From: Moraxellaceae bacterium
Lineage (GTDB): Bacteria; Pseudomonadota; Gammaproteobacteria; Pseudomonadales; Moraxellaceae
DNA length: 64,000 bases
Direction of reading: 5' to 3'
NCBI GenBank assembly: GCA_004173455.1
Contig: SECL01000005.1
Coordinates: forward strand, 62,001-126,000
Below, piece by piece: positions 29,982-40,343 of this stretch (positions are counted from its first letter, which is position 1; each line of letters starts with the position of its first letter). A model generated the notes under the pieces. That model saw nothing but the letters and a program-made list of their open reading frames with translations, was not told the origin of the DNA and made no database searches. The position numbers were made by a program, and so were the translations under genes.

Positions 29982-32852
29982 TTAGGCTTCTCCTTGTTGA
30001 TCAGGCTTTGCACTTGTTGAGTCAATACCTAGGGCATCAATAACCAGAGTGGCTTGCTGTTTTGCATGTAAATAAGGTGAACCGCTTGCTGGTGCCGCTG
30101 AAGCTGGTCGACCGGCATAGCTCACTGGAATCAATTGATCAGGACGCAAGCTGGCCACATCACTGTAGATAAGATGTGCAATAAAAAGCCATGCCCCCTG
30201 ATTCTGTGGTTCTTCCTGTGCCCACACCACGCGCTCCAGATTTGGATATTGCGCCAAAACTTCACGCACACGGGTTTGTGGATAGGGATAGAGCTGTTCA
30301 ATGCGCACAATGGCAACATCTTGGATATTTTCTTCGCGGCGTTTTTCCAGCAAATCGTAATAGACCTTGCCGCCACACAGCACCACACGTTTTACGGCAT
30401 TTTTATCTTGATTATCCAGCTCATCAATTACAGTTTCAAAACGACCATCGGCCAGTTCATCCAGACTGGAAACCGCCAGCTTATGCCGCAGCAAGCTCTT
30501 AGGTGACATAATGATGAGTGGTTTACGCGCTGGACGCACGGCCTGACGGCGTAGCAAATGATAAATTTGCGCTGGCGTGGTTGGCGTACATACCTGCATG
30601 TTATCTTCTGCACACAGTTGCAAGTAGCGCTCCAGACGCGCACTGGAATGCTCAGGACCTTGTCCTTCGTAGCCATGAGGCAACAACAAGGTCAAACCGC
30701 ACAAGCGCTCCCATTTGGTTTCGCCCGAGCTAATAAACTGGTCAATCACCACTTGCGCGCCGTTGGCAAAATCACCAAATTGGGCTTCCCAGATAATCAG
30801 GCTATTGGGAATGGTGGTGGCATAGCCGTATTCAAATGCAAGAACCGCCTCTTCCGATAACAGCGAGTCATACAGCGCAAAACGCGACTGATTTTCTTTG
30901 ATATGACACAGTGGAATATAAATTTCACCATTGACTTGATTATGCAGCTTGGCATGACGGTGCGAGAATGTCCCGCGTCCGACATCTTGTCCAGTCAGAC
31001 GTACCAAAAATCCTTCGTCAATTAAAGTGGCATAGGCCAAGGTTTCAGCCGCACCCCAATTGAGTGGCGTTTCACCAGTTTGCATTTGCAGGCGATCATC
31101 AACCACTTTTTTGACCTGACGCTGCAACACAAACCCTTCAGGTAATCGATACATGGCCTGCGCCAGTTCTGTTAGGCGCTCTTTAGAATAGGATGTATCC
31201 CAACTATCCACCAGTTGATGGCCAACATAAGGCGACCAGTCCACATACAGTTTTTTATTGGGTTCACGCACCAGCGCATTGGCAACATGCTTGCCCTCTT
31301 CCAGCGCATTGCGATAATCCTCAACCAGTGTGTCGACCTCACTCCGCGTCACCACGTCTTCCCTGACCAGTTGATCAGCATATAAGGTACGCGTAGTGGG
31401 TAGTTTAGCAATCACTTGGTACATCAAGGGTTGAGTACCTGATGGCTCATCAGCTTCGTTATGACCGCGACGGCGGTAGCAGAACAGGTCAATCACCACA
31501 TCTTTACGAAATTCCTGACGGAAATCCAAAGCAAGCTGCGTAATAAATACCACGGCTTCAGGGTCATCACCATTGACATGAAAAATGGGAGCCTGCACCA
31601 TTTTGGAAATAGCAGTACAGTATTCGGTAGAGCGGGCATCTTCACGCGCACTGGTAGTAAAACCCACCTGATTATTAATAATCACATGAACCGTGCCACC
31701 CACCGTAAAGCCACGAGTCTGTGACATCTGGAAGGTTTCCATCACCACACCCTGACCGGCAAAAGCAGCATCACCATGCACAATAATCGGCAGCACATCA
31801 TCGCCGCCAATACTTCTGCGGCGCACCTGACGCGCACGCACCGACCCTTCTACGACTGGACTGACAATTTCAAGATGCGAAGGGTTAAATGCTAGCGCCA
31901 GATGAATTTCACCACCGGGTGTCATGACGTTGCTGGAAAACCCCTGATGATATTTCACATCACCGGAGCCCTTTTTGTTAAAGGGTTTGCCTTCAAACTC
32001 CTCAAACAGCTCCGTGGGATTTTTACCCAGAATATTGACCAGCATATTCAGGCGACCGCGATGCGCCATGCCAATAACAACTTCCTTAGTCCCCACCTTA
32101 CCGGAACGCTGGATCAGCTCATTGATCATGGGAATAAAGCTTTCCCCACCTTCAAGACCAAAGCGTTTAGCACCGACATAGCGGCTTCCCAGATATTTTT
32201 CCAACCCTTCGGCAGCAGTAATTCGCTCTAAAATACTTCTTTTTTGTTCATTGCTGAAATTAAACTGGCCGCGCGCACCTTCTAACCGCTGTTGAATCCA
32301 GCGTTTTTCTTTGGTGTCGACAATATACATGTACTCTGAGCCAATCGAACCACAATAAATGGCTTCCATGGCATCTACCATTTCACCCAGCGTGGCTTCT
32401 GCTTTACCAATGGCCAGATTACCGGTCTGAAAGACCGTATCAAAGTCTGAACGCGACAGACCATGCGCAGCCAGATCCAGATCAGGAACAGCTTCGCGAT
32501 GGCTTAAATGCAAGGGATCGAGTTTGGCTTTCTGATGTCCGCGGTTACGATAAGCGGCAATCAGTTGTAGTACCCCAACCTGCCGACGCTCATGTTCGGT
32601 ACTGACTGAGCTTTGCGGCATCGGTTGCACACGGGTGCTATTGCGCGCCAGCAATAAAAACTGCTCTTTAACATTGCGGTGGGGTTGATCCCCTTTAGGG
32701 AACTGGTCAAAGTAAGCGCGCCAGTCGTCTCCTACTGTGTCGGGTGCAGTGAGGTAACACTCGTAAAGCTCTTCAATATATGCCGCGTTTTCTGCGGATA
32801 ATTCTGTGTCTAGACGCTGTGCGTCAACAACTTCTTGCATGAGACGACCCAT
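29982..32852 (-). CDS. sucA: 2-oxoglutarate dehydrogenase E1 component
   Basis: Thiamine-diphosphate enzyme that decarboxylates 2-oxoglutarate and transfers the succinyl group to SucB. 956 aa. Features include [20 protein letters not shown] near the N-terminus, [18 protein letters not shown], and the TPP/Mg motif starting at [18 protein letters not shown] and running to [30 protein letters not shown] and the EPQNQGAW region follow. Two starts are possible, ATG 32852 (MGRLMQEV) or ATG 32840 (MQEV); neither has a strong ribosome site. First gene of sucA-sucB-lpd-sucC-sucD. Confidence 0.97.
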   Translation of the reverse strand: MGRLMQEVVDAQRLDTELSAENAAYIEELYECYLTAPDTVGDDWRAYFDQFPKGDQPHRNVKEQFLLLARNSTRVQPMPQSSVSTEHERRQVGVLQLIAAYRNRGHQKAKLDPLHLSHREAVPDLDLAAHGLSRSDFDTVFQTGNLAIGKAEATLGEMVDAMEAIYCGSIGSEYMYIVDTKEKRWIQQRLEGARGQFNFSNEQKRSILERITAAEGLEKYLGSRYVGAKRFGLEGGESFIPMINELIQRSGKVGTKEVVIGMAHRGRLNMLVNILGKNPTELFEEFEGKPFNKKGSGDVKYHQGFSSNVMTPGGEIHLALAFNPSHLEIVSPVVEGSVRARQVRRRSIGGDDVLPIIVHGDAAFAGQGVVMETFQMSQTRGFTVGGTVHVIINNQVGFTTSAREDARSTEYCTAISKMVQAPIFHVNGDDPEAVVFITQLALDFRQEFRKDVVIDLFCYRRRGHNEADEPSGTQPLMYQVIAKLPTTRTLYADQLVREDVVTRSEVDTLVEDYRNALEEGKHVANALVREPNKKLYVDWSPYVGHQLVDSWDTSYSKERLTELAQAMYRLPEGFVLQRQVKKVVDDRLQMQTGETPLNWGAAETLAYATLIDEGFLVRLTGQDVGRGTFSHRHAKLHNQVNGEIYIPLCHIKENQSRFALYDSLLSEEAVLAFEYGYATTIPNSLIIWEAQFGDFANGAQVVIDQFISSGETKWERLCGLTLLLPHGYEGQGPEHSSARLERYLQLCAEDNMQVCTPTTPAQIYHLLRRQAVRPARKPLIIMSPKSLLRHKLAVSSLDELADGRFETVIDELDNQDKNAVKRVVLCGGKVYYDLLEKRREENIQDVAIVRIEQLYPYPQTRVREVLAQYPNLERVVWAQEEPQNQGAWLFIAHLIYSDVASLRPDQLIPVSYAGRPASAAPASGSPYLHAKQQATLVIDALGIDSTSAKPDQQGEA

Positions 32853-32900
32853 TTTTCAATTGCAAAAATAATAGCCTGCCGGATAAACAAGCCACATGAC

Positions 32901-32928
32901 ATTAAGGTTTTGGATACAAAACCTTAAT
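32901..32928 (-). promoter_or_regulatory. 12-bp perfect hairpin in the suc operon leader
   Basis: ATTAAGGTTTTG (32901-32912), a 4-nt loop, and CAAAACCTTAAT (32917-32928) form a perfect stem about 50 nt upstream of sucA. No T-run follows in the direction of sucA, so it is not a simple terminator. It could be an operator palindrome or an RNA stability/control hairpin. Confidence 0.6.
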
Positions 32929-33235
32929 GCTGCGTAAGTAACCACCGTCCGAAGACAGCTATCCTTCACACACGACGACAACACAACCAAGCCAGGTTAA
33001 CTGGCCTATGCATGCTTCCAGAAAAATCAGTCAAGCAGACTAACGTGTTTAACACGCGCTCCCGCTTGACCAGCTTATCTAGCCGTACACCGTACCTGTC
33101 CAAAGACAGGCAATTTTTTGCAAATCGAATTGGCCAAAACAAAAGATAGGGGTCGGGCTAGATCTATTGGCTTGGCGAATGCGACTTAGGGTTAAGGTCT
33201 GATAAACCACTTCATTACAGATAAAAGTTGTTATC

Positions 33236-33254
33236 AATAATGACGATTATTATG
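33236..33254. promoter_or_regulatory. Fur-box-like sequence in the sdh-suc gap
   Basis: AATAATGACGATTATTATG matches 14 of 19 positions of the classical Fur consensus. It is almost 400 bp from the sucA start, so relevance depends on where the suc promoter lies. Confidence 0.3.
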
Positions 33255-33478
33255 ACCCTTCGTCATCTGTATTTCATGTGACAAATCGTATCATGAGTTA
33301 CATAAACATCTGGATTTTTTTATTCAATAGCTATTATTAAGCCGTGAAATAATCCCTTAGATAATGAATAGCATATGTGATTTATGCACCAGTTTCAGCT
33401 CCATTAAGACCAAAGTTGAAGCTTGTTAGCACCAAAAATGAACAGGCGCTTTACTTATAGTGCAAATCCACTCCAAAA

Positions 33479-33510
33479 AATAAAAAACGCGCCTTATAGA
33501 CGCGTTTCTT
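33479..33510 (-). terminator. intrinsic terminator of the sdh operon
   Basis: Read on minus, AAACGCG and CGCGTTT pair around a 9-nt loop and are followed by TTTATTTT, 20 nt beyond the sdhB stop. Confidence 0.8.
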
Positions 33511-33530
33511 ATAGACAGAACAATTCAGGT

Positions 33531-34238
33531 TTAGCCTGCTTGCTCCAAGACCAGATTACGAATATGGCCAATGGCTTTGGTCGGATTTAAGCCTTTTGGA
33601 CAAACCGAAATACAGTTCATAATGCCACGGCAACGGAACAGACTAAAGGGGTCATCCATACGGGACAAACGCTCTGCCTGATCTGTATCACGCGAATCAA
33701 TAATGAAACGGTAAGCCTGAATCAGCGCAGAAGGCCCCAAGAACTTGTCCGGGTTCCACCAGAATGATGGGCATGACGTAGAACAGCATGCACACAAAAT
33801 ACATTCGTACAGGCCATCCAGTTTTTCACGGTCTTCTTGCGACTGTAAACGTTCTCTTGGCGGTGCTGGCTGATCATTAATCAGATAAGGACGTACCTTT
33901 TCATACTGAACGTAGAACTGGTTCATATCCACGACCAGATCACGAATGACCGGCAAGCCCGGCAATGGCCGAATCACAATCTTTTCTGGTAAATCATTAA
34001 GATTCATCAAACAGGCAAGACCATTTTTACCATTAATATTCATGCCATCGGAACCACAGATTCCTTCACGGCATGAACGGCGAAACGACAAGGTTTCATC
34101 TACTTTTTTTAGCTTGAGCAATGCATCAAGCAGCATGCGCTCCCCATCAGCCAGTTCCAGCTTGTAGGTTTGCATGTAGGGCGCTTTATCCTTATCAGGA
34201 TCATAGCGATAGATTTCGAATATACGGGTTCTACTCAT
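33531..34238 (-). CDS. sdhB: succinate dehydrogenase iron-sulfur subunit
   Basis: Electron-transfer subunit of complex II, 235 aa. The [2Fe-2S] ligands lie in SCREGICGSDGMNINGKNGL followed by AC. The [4Fe-4S] and [3Fe-4S] ligands lie in CILCACCSTSCPSFWWN and CRGIMNCISVCPKGLNP. It passes electrons from SdhA flavin to ubiquinone at the SdhCD membrane anchor. CAGGAG precedes the ATG. It is 17 nt downstream of sdhA and last in sdhCDAB. Confidence 0.97.
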   Translation of the reverse strand: MSRTRIFEIYRYDPDKDKAPYMQTYKLELADGERMLLDALLKLKKVDETLSFRRSCREGICGSDGMNINGKNGLACLMNLNDLPEKIVIRPLPGLPVIRDLVVDMNQFYVQYEKVRPYLINDQPAPPRERLQSQEDREKLDGLYECILCACCSTSCPSFWWNPDKFLGPSALIQAYRFIIDSRDTDQAERLSRMDDPFSLFRCRGIMNCISVCPKGLNPTKAIGHIRNLVLEQAG

Positions 34239-34255
34239 CTTTGCAAACTCCTGAC

Positions 34256-36100
34256 TTAGAACGTACGTGGTTTTGGTGGAATTTCTTCCACTGTCAACGG
34301 CTTCTGACGTACCGGTTTGTATTCCAGACGGTTATCGCTTGAATACCACAGGGTATGCTTCATCCACTCATCATCACGACGACCATTGGCATAATTTGGA
34401 TCATCGCCTGGCAGTTCATAGTCAACAACCGTATGGGCACCACGACATTCATGACGTGCCGCAGCAGAAATCATGGTTGCTTTGGCTGCTTCATACAGGT
34501 TTTCAACTTCCAGTGCTTCAATACGCGCGGTATTAAACACTTTGGATTTGTCAGTTAAATGCAGATTACGCACGCGTGGTGCCAGTGCCAGAATTTTCGT
34601 AACACCCTCATCCATCAGCGCCTGCGTACGGAATACGCCTGCATGCTGCTGCATGACTTCACGAATGGCATCGGCAACATCCTGCGCGTTTTCACCCGTG
34701 GTTGAATTTTGCAAAGCATTCAAACGAGTACGAGTGGCTTCCATAACGCGGGCTGGCAATGGCATGTATTCATCGCCATGATGCTTGGTGACATAATCAA
34801 TAATATGTTCACCGGCAGCCTTGCCAAATACCACCAGATCCAGCAGTGAATTGGTGCCCAAACGGTTAGCACCATGAACGCTCACGCACGAGCACTCACC
34901 AATAGCATAAAAGCCCTTGACCACTTGCGTTGGATTGTCGCCTTGAGGCACAACCACCTGACCATGAATATTGGTTGGAATCCCGCCCATTTGATAATGG
35001 ATGGTTGGTACTACTGGAATGGGCTCTTTGGTACAGTCGACGTTGGCAAATTTCTTACCAATTTCAAACACCGATGGCAGGCGCTTCATGATGGTTTCTG
35101 CACCCAGATGGGTCAGATCCAGCACCACATAATCACCGTTTGGACCACAGCCACGACCCTCCTTAATTTCCTGATCCATAGAACGGGAAACGAAGTCACG
35201 CGGTGCCAAGTCTTTTAGGGTTGGAGCATAACGTTCCATGAATGGCTCGCCACTCTTGTTACGCAATACACCACCTTCCCCACGGCAACCTTCGGTCAGC
35301 AACACACCGGCACCAGCAACACCAGTAGGATGGAATTGCCAGAACTCCATATCCTGCAATGGAATCCCTGCACGCGCAGCCATACCCAAACCATCACCGG
35401 TATTGATATAAGCGTTGGTAGATGCACGGAAAATACGGCCTGCCCCACCCGTTGCAAACAAGGTTGCCTTGGCTTGGAATACCGCCACGTTGCCAGTTTC
35501 CTGATCAATCGCAGTCACGCCAATCACATCACCGTCATCATTACGAATCAGGTCAAGGGCAATCCATTCCACAAAGAACTGAGTCCCCAGCTCCAAGTTT
35601 TTTTGGTACAGCGTGTGCAAGAGCGCATGACCTGTACGATCCGCCGCTGCACAGGCACGAGGAACCGGCTTTTCGCCATAATTGGCAGAGTGACCACCAA
35701 ACGGACGCTGATAGATAGTGCCATCCGCATTGCGGTCAAACGGCATACCCATGTGTTCCAGCTCATACACCACTTTGGGCGCTTCGCGGCACATGAACTC
35801 AATAGCATCCTGATCGCCCAGCCAGTCACCGCCTTTTACCGTATCGTAAAAATGGTAGTGCCAGTTGTCTTCCTGCATGTTACCCAGTGACGCACCGATA
35901 CCACCTTGCGCGGCAACCGTGTGGGAACGGGTTGGAAATACTTTGGTGAGTACGGCAACCTTCAGTCCGGCTTCTGCCATCTGCAAGGATGCACGCATGC
36001 CTGAACCGCCGCCGCCAACAATCACGGCGTCAAAGCTCAGGGTTTCAATATTGGTAAAATCTTGTTGAGGGGTTGATTTATTAAGATCAGTTGCTGCCAT
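34256..36100 (-). CDS. sdhA: succinate dehydrogenase flavoprotein subunit
   Basis: Catalytic subunit oxidising succinate to fumarate, 614 aa. FAD-binding GGGGSGMRASLQMAEAG is at about 29-45. The covalent FAD histidine lies in PTRSHTVAAQGG. The substrate region QFHPTG and the segment ANRLGTNSLLDLVVFG are present. The C-terminus carries the DDEWMKHTLWY block of the family. AGGAA precedes the ATG. The gene lies 12 nt after sdhD. Confidence 0.97.
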   Translation of the reverse strand: MAATDLNKSTPQQDFTNIETLSFDAVIVGGGGSGMRASLQMAEAGLKVAVLTKVFPTRSHTVAAQGGIGASLGNMQEDNWHYHFYDTVKGGDWLGDQDAIEFMCREAPKVVYELEHMGMPFDRNADGTIYQRPFGGHSANYGEKPVPRACAAADRTGHALLHTLYQKNLELGTQFFVEWIALDLIRNDDGDVIGVTAIDQETGNVAVFQAKATLFATGGAGRIFRASTNAYINTGDGLGMAARAGIPLQDMEFWQFHPTGVAGAGVLLTEGCRGEGGVLRNKSGEPFMERYAPTLKDLAPRDFVSRSMDQEIKEGRGCGPNGDYVVLDLTHLGAETIMKRLPSVFEIGKKFANVDCTKEPIPVVPTIHYQMGGIPTNIHGQVVVPQGDNPTQVVKGFYAIGECSCVSVHGANRLGTNSLLDLVVFGKAAGEHIIDYVTKHHGDEYMPLPARVMEATRTRLNALQNSTTGENAQDVADAIREVMQQHAGVFRTQALMDEGVTKILALAPRVRNLHLTDKSKVFNTARIEALEVENLYEAAKATMISAAARHECRGAHTVVDYELPGDDPNYANGRRDDEWMKHTLWYSSDNRLEYKPVRQKPLTVEEIPPKPRTF

Positions 36101-36112
36101 GATATATTCCTA

Positions 36113-36481
36113 TCAGTGTGCCCAGAAAATCTGGATACCCCAGACCATAAACACAATTACTGCAATAATGGTTGCACACTGCAAAATCAGACGAAATGCG
36201 GTTGCTGAAGGGCCTACCTGAGCGGGGGTAATATAGTCAGTAAATACTGTCCACATACCAACCCACGCATGACCTACCAGCGATAAAATAGCCAGCAGGC
36301 TAAATATCTTCATGGGTAATGTCATCATGAAGCCATACCATGCAGTAAAGTCAAAACCGGGATGGAGCAAAATCCAGCCCAGAATCAAAATGGTATATAC
36401 CGCCAGAATGACAGCACTAAGACGCTGTACAATCCAGTCACGGGAACCTGATCCGGTCAAACCTGTTGCACTTTTCATCAC
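36113..36481 (-). CDS. sdhD: succinate dehydrogenase membrane anchor SdhD
   Basis: A 122-aa anchor with three transmembrane helices (about 23-43, 52-75, 95-117). SRDWIVQRLSAVIL marks the quinone-side N-terminus, and the haem/quinone region is HAWVGMWTVFTDYI. The start overlaps the sdhC stop in ATGA, so translation is coupled. Confidence 0.94.
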   Translation of the reverse strand: MMKSATGLTGSGSRDWIVQRLSAVILAVYTILILGWILLHPGFDFTAWYGFMMTLPMKIFSLLAILSLVGHAWVGMWTVFTDYITPAQVGPSATAFRLILQCATIIAVIVFMVWGIQIFWAH

Positions 36482-36882
36482 AGCACCACCAACCAGATAA
36501 ATGACGCCACGATACCAATGGCAGAAAGCACCAGTGCAGTCGTTGCAGCAGCACGTCCACTTTGCAGACCCTCAGCAACACCGATATCGCCAAGCAAATG
36601 CTTGATACCCATAATTAAATGGTAGATCAGGCCAGCCACAAATGCCCACACCACCAGACGGACAAGCAGGTTGCCGAAAATCTGGTCATGCACATAGTTA
36701 AAACGTTCTGGGGAAGTCAGGGAACCCTGCAATAGCCAAAGCAACACAGGAATTAAAAGAAATATGATGATTCCAGACACACGGTGTAGAATCGAAGCAA
36801 TAGCCACGGGAGAGCGTAAATTTACCGCTAACACTTGTCCCATGGTCAAATTGACAGGTCTGTTGCTTTTCACAGCGGGCAT
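36478..36882 (-). CDS. sdhC: succinate dehydrogenase cytochrome b556 subunit SdhC
   Basis: A 134-aa anchor with three transmembrane helices. NRPVNL near the start, SILHRVSG (quinone-site serine/arginine) and HLIMGIKHLLGD (haem-ligand histidine) are the family landmarks. ATG 36882 (MPAVKSNRPVNL) fits homologs. ATG 36903 would add seven residues, and neither start has an ideal ribosome site. First gene of sdhCDAB with a good promoter 90 bp upstream. Confidence 0.93.
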   Translation of the reverse strand: MPAVKSNRPVNLTMGQVLAVNLRSPVAIASILHRVSGIIIFLLIPVLLWLLQGSLTSPERFNYVHDQIFGNLLVRLVVWAFVAGLIYHLIMGIKHLLGDIGVAEGLQSGRAAATTALVLSAIGIVASFIWLVVL

Positions 36883-36972
36883 CCTGTAGGCAAAAACTCC
36901 CATTGGAGTTTGTATTAATTCGAAAAGGAAAGCTGGCGAAATAGGCAGTTAGCCTATTAAAAACGACATCAA

Positions 36973-37001
36973 ATTATAGTGCTGTTACGACTTAATTACA
37001 A
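36973..37001 (-). promoter_or_regulatory. sigma70-type promoter of sdhCDAB
   Basis: On minus, TTGTAA (37001-36996), a 17-bp spacer and a perfect TATAAT (36978-36973), about 90 nt before the sdhC start. Confidence 0.6.
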
Positions 37002-37643
37002 ACTAAGCGAAAAAATGAAGCTTATTTTTTTAGAATCGCAAATGAGAATTAATTAAAAATATAATCAGGATTATGGATTTCTCCGGTTTTTGGTTTTATA
37101 TCCCATTAAACAAGGCCTATATTCGTTTAATTTATTGAATATCATTAAAATAATCATAAATAGGACTAGCGAAATCAAAGCAGCTTTGGATTAAAACGTT
37201 CCTGGTATGAATCACAGCTATAGGGTGAAGCTATACGCCAATTTGGCCAATAGCCGATAAATTTGTTTGCTGTCTAGATATTTTATAGGGTGATAGCCAA
37301 AATTTTTTTCTTTTATTTATTTTTTTAAATTTTATATAAAAATCAGTTTTTTACTTAAAAATTCAAGATTTGCACACATTTAACCATCATCAATTAAAAA
37401 AATAATTCGATGAATTTTTTAGTTTTACAAATCTGCTTACAAATCGGATTGCTATAAATAACTTTGGCCTATTGTATGCTATAGCGCCTTGATTGATTAG
37501 CTGTCACTTTGATAAAAGTGCCGAATCAGCAAAGCAATCGATCAAAGTCTACGTAATGATGACTTTTTTTGATTAATTTGGCATTTTAGCGTGAAGTATG
37601 ATTGACAAAATCTGAGTTCAAACTAAGCTTATAGCGCATTTTT

Positions 37644-37671
37644 TTACATGGCGTTAACGGAACTTTACAAT
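37644..37671 (+). promoter_or_regulatory. candidate sigma70 promoter of gltA
   Basis: TTACAT (37644-37649), a 16-bp spacer and TACAAT (37666-37671), about 67 nt upstream of the gltA ATG. Confidence 0.45.
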
Positions 37672-37738
37672 TAGCTCATCGAGTAGTTATTTTTCCGCAC
37701 AATCGCATCCTATAACACCAGGACAGGAGAGTTTTTGA

Positions 37739-39025
37739 ATGTCTGACGCAACTGGCAAAAAAGCCGTTCTTTCGCTTGATGGCAAACAAATTGATCTACC
37801 AATTTACAGCGGCACACTCGGGCCAGACGTTGTTGATGTAAAGGATGTGTTAGCCCAGGGACATTTCACCTTTGATCCTGGTTTTATGGCTACTGCTGCC
37901 TGTGAATCCAAAATCACATTTATTGATGGTGATAAGGGCATTTTATTACACCGTGGCTATCCGATTGATCAGCTGGCTGAAAAAGCTGATTATCTGGAAG
38001 TTTGCTATCTGTTGCTGCACGGTGAGTTACCGAATGCAGAACAAAAGCAAGAATTTTATGGCTTGGTGCGCAACCACACCATGCTGCATGATCAGGTTCA
38101 GCGTTTCTTTAACGGCTTCCGTCGTGACGCGCATCCCATGGCGGTGATGTGTGGTGTGGTCGGTGCGCTGTCTGCGTTCTACCATGACGGTCTGGATGTT
38201 GAAAATCCAAAGCACCGTGAAATCACAGCAATCCGTCTGGTTGCCAAGATTCCAACCATCGCGGCTTGGAGCTACAAGTACACCATCGGCCAGCCATTCA
38301 TGTATCCGCGTAATGACCTAAACTACGCTGAAAACTTCCTGTATATGATGTTTGCTACCCCGGCTGATGTGGACTACAAGGTGAATCCAGTACTGGCAAA
38401 AGCCATGGATCGCATCTTTACCCTGCATGCTGACCACGAACAAAATGCCTCTACCTCTACGGTACGCATGGCTGGCTCTACCGGTGCCAATCCGTATGCG
38501 TGTATTGCTGCCGGTATTGCTGCACTATGGGGTCCTGCGCATGGCGGTGCCAACGAAGCAGTTCTGAAAATGCTGGATGAAATTGGCAGCGTTGAAAACG
38601 TGGCTGAGTTCATGGAAAAAGTAAAACGCAAAGAAGTGAAGCTGATGGGCTTTGGTCATCGTGTTTACAAAAACTTTGACCCACGTGCTAAAGTCATGAA
38701 ACAAACCTGTGACGAAGTGCTAGCAGCGCTGGGTATCAATGATCCTCAGCTGGCTCTGGCGATGGAACTGGAAAAAATTGCGCTCAGTGATGAATACTTT
38801 ATCAAGCGTAACCTGTATCCAAACGTTGATTTTTACTCTGGCATTATCCTAAAAGCCATTGGTATTCCTACTGCCATGTTTACGGTAATCTTTGCACTGG
38901 CACGTACTGTTGGCTGGATTAGCCATTGGTTAGAAATGCACAGCGCGCCTTACAAAATTGCCCGTCCACGGCAGTTGTACACTGGCGCGACCCAGCGTGA
39001 TTTTGTAAAAGTAGACCAGCGTTAA
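37739..39025 (+). CDS. gltA: citrate synthase (type II, hexameric family)
   Basis: Condenses oxaloacetate and acetyl-CoA to citrate. 428 aa. Catalytic residues are H268 (GPAHGGANE), H307 ([15 protein letters not shown]) and D364 (NVDFYSGI). The [13 protein letters not shown] and [14 protein letters not shown] segments fit the NADH-sensitive gammaproteobacterial type. AGGAG precedes the ATG. Divergent from sdhCDAB, as in Acinetobacter and E. coli, and ends in a clear terminator. Confidence 0.98.
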   Translation: MSDATGKKAVLSLDGKQIDLPIYSGTLGPDVVDVKDVLAQGHFTFDPGFMATAACESKITFIDGDKGILLHRGYPIDQLAEKADYLEVCYLLLHGELPNAEQKQEFYGLVRNHTMLHDQVQRFFNGFRRDAHPMAVMCGVVGALSAFYHDGLDVENPKHREITAIRLVAKIPTIAAWSYKYTIGQPFMYPRNDLNYAENFLYMMFATPADVDYKVNPVLAKAMDRIFTLHADHEQNASTSTVRMAGSTGANPYACIAAGIAALWGPAHGGANEAVLKMLDEIGSVENVAEFMEKVKRKEVKLMGFGHRVYKNFDPRAKVMKQTCDEVLAALGINDPQLALAMELEKIALSDEYFIKRNLYPNVDFYSGIILKAIGIPTAMFTVIFALARTVGWISHWLEMHSAPYKIARPRQLYTGATQRDFVKVDQR

Positions 39026-39051
39026 TTTCATCAATTAACACTGCAATGCAA

Positions 39052-39076
39052 AAGGCTCCCGAAAGGGAGTTTTTTG
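39052..39076 (+). terminator. intrinsic terminator after gltA
   Basis: CTCCC-GAAA-GGGAG is a tetraloop hairpin followed by six T. Confidence 0.88.
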
Positions 39077-39173
39077 TTGGGCGTTTAAAGGGTGTATGTG
39101 CCATTGCTCTACAGTCGCGCGGGCTGACACTACGCAATTATTAATGTTTATAGAAAAATAAAATGTTGTCCAG

Positions 39174-39208
39174 CAAAAAAGAACGGCCTGAACATCCTCA
39201 TCAGGCCG
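39174..39208 (-). terminator. intrinsic terminator of the tonB-exbBD operon
   Basis: CGGCCTGA (39184-39191) and TCAGGCCG (39201-39208) form a perfect 8-bp stem. On minus it is followed by TTCTTTTTT. The other side also has a short T-run (CGTTTT), so it may work in both directions. Confidence 0.85.
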
Positions 39209-39286
39209 CGTTTTGCACTGTTATTTTAAATTTTTAGACACTTTAAAGGCTGAGATAGTACAACTGGACGAGTAAGACCAGGCTAA

Positions 39287-39700
39287 TCAGGAAGCAGGCG
39301 CATCACTGACAAACGCCAGATCACTTAAACCGGCCTTGCTAGCGCGTGCCATGACCTGCGCCACGGTATCGTAACGGGCATCCTTATCGGCGCGAATTTG
39401 CACAGACGGTTTTTTAGCTTGCTGAGCCGCAGCATTCATCCGCTCAACCAGTTGATCAAGACTCACCGCATCCTGATTCCAATACACTTGCCCCTGTGCA
39501 TTGATATTTACCGATACAATTTCTGGTGGTTGTGGTGGCGTTGAAGCATCGGTTCTAGGCAAGGTCAGTGGAATACTGGGGTTCATGACAGTGGCCGTAA
39601 CCAGAAAGATGATCATGAGTACCAGCATAATATCAATCAGGGGAATGAGGTTCATCTCATTCATGCCCTGCTCGTTTTCTTCTCCCAGATTGAAGGACAT
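39287..39700 (-). CDS. exbD: biopolymer transport protein ExbD
   Basis: A 137-aa proton-channel subunit of the TonB energy-transducing complex. One transmembrane helix (about 16-38) carries the essential aspartate in NLIPLIDIMLVLMIIFLV. The periplasmic domain includes IRADKDARYDTVAQVM. Its ATG lies directly against the exbB stop, so the two are co-translated. The ExbB-ExbD motor drives TonB-dependent uptake of siderophores and other ligands. Confidence 0.95.
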   Translation of the reverse strand: MSFNLGEENEQGMNEMNLIPLIDIMLVLMIIFLVTATVMNPSIPLTLPRTDASTPPQPPEIVSVNINAQGQVYWNQDAVSLDQLVERMNAAAQQAKKPSVQIRADKDARYDTVAQVMARASKAGLSDLAFVSDAPAS

Positions 39701-40327
39701 TTAGGCCTGTCCTCCCACCAGTGTGCTGGCCGGTGTTTTATGCAATGGTGCAGTGTCTTGCGTAGTGGCACCCGGCAGCAGGTTTTCAATTAAGATACTA
39801 TGCGCCTGATCATGCAACTCATGCGTGAGTACACGGTTCATGCGCGTACAAATGTTGTAGGCCAGTACCGCAGGAATCGCCACGGCCAAGCCCAGACCTG
39901 TCATGATCAATGCTTCACCAACTGGCGCAGCCACTTGTGCCAGACCGGCCTGCCCACTGTTACCAATGGCCACCAGCGCATGAAAAATACCCCAGACTGT
40001 GCCAAACAGGCCAACAAACGGGGCAATCGAAGCAATCGTTCCCAGCACCGGCAATCCACGTTCAATATCTACCCGGCTACGCGCCATTTGCTGCAACAAG
40101 GCTTGTTCTGCCACCACTTTGCGCTGTTCGGCACTTAAGCTAGAAAACTTGCTTTTCAGGTTATCTACCGATTGAGTCAATGCAAGCAGTGCAGTATTTT
40201 TGGCTTGACGGGTGGCCATTACACGCAGGATAAAAATGCACCACGTTGCAATCGACATGGCCAGCAAAACAAAATACAGGGTCTTACTGATGGCATCGGC
40301 ATGTTGCCAGTAGATTGAAAAATTCAT
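39701..40327 (-). CDS. exbB: biopolymer transport protein ExbB
   Basis: A 208-aa MotA/TolQ/ExbB-family proton-channel protein with three transmembrane helices. The conserved SIAPFVGLFGTVWGIFHALV segment and AAPVGEALIMTGLGLAVAIP define the pore. GAGGAG precedes ATG 40327. It sits between tonB (16 nt) and exbD (0 nt). TolQ is an alternative in principle, but the TonB neighbour supports ExbB. Confidence 0.95.
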   Translation of the reverse strand: MNFSIYWQHADAISKTLYFVLLAMSIATWCIFILRVMATRQAKNTALLALTQSVDNLKSKFSSLSAEQRKVVAEQALLQQMARSRVDIERGLPVLGTIASIAPFVGLFGTVWGIFHALVAIGNSGQAGLAQVAAPVGEALIMTGLGLAVAIPAVLAYNICTRMNRVLTHELHDQAHSILIENLLPGATTQDTAPLHKTPASTLVGGQA

Positions 40328-40343
40328 GAGCGGGTGCTCCTCA

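Larger units (their letters stand above)
32853..33530. other. 678-bp region between sdhB and sucA
   Basis: No supported gene. From the sucA side it holds the 12-bp leader hairpin (32901-32928), a short palindrome CGTGTTTAACACG (33044-33056), a Fur-box-like site (33236-33254) and the sdhB terminator (33479-33510). The size suggests a long regulated leader for the suc operon, but I could not place a promoter with confidence. Confidence 0.5.
36883..37738. other. divergent sdhC-gltA control region
   Basis: An 856-bp A/T-rich spacer without a supported gene. It carries the sdh promoter (36973-37001) and a gltA promoter candidate (37644-37671). A small dyad CACTTT-GATA-AAAGTG lies near 37505-37520. 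Its size suggests extended regulatory input to the TCA genes in both directions. Confidence 0.5.

Noticed and set aside
32901-32928. Interpreting the suc leader hairpin as a rho-independent terminator
   Set aside because: No T-run follows the stem toward sucA, so it was recorded as a regulatory hairpin instead.
35330-35890. 186-codon open frame on + opposite sdhA
   Set aside because: Antisense shadow; sdhA motifs are intact on the other strand.
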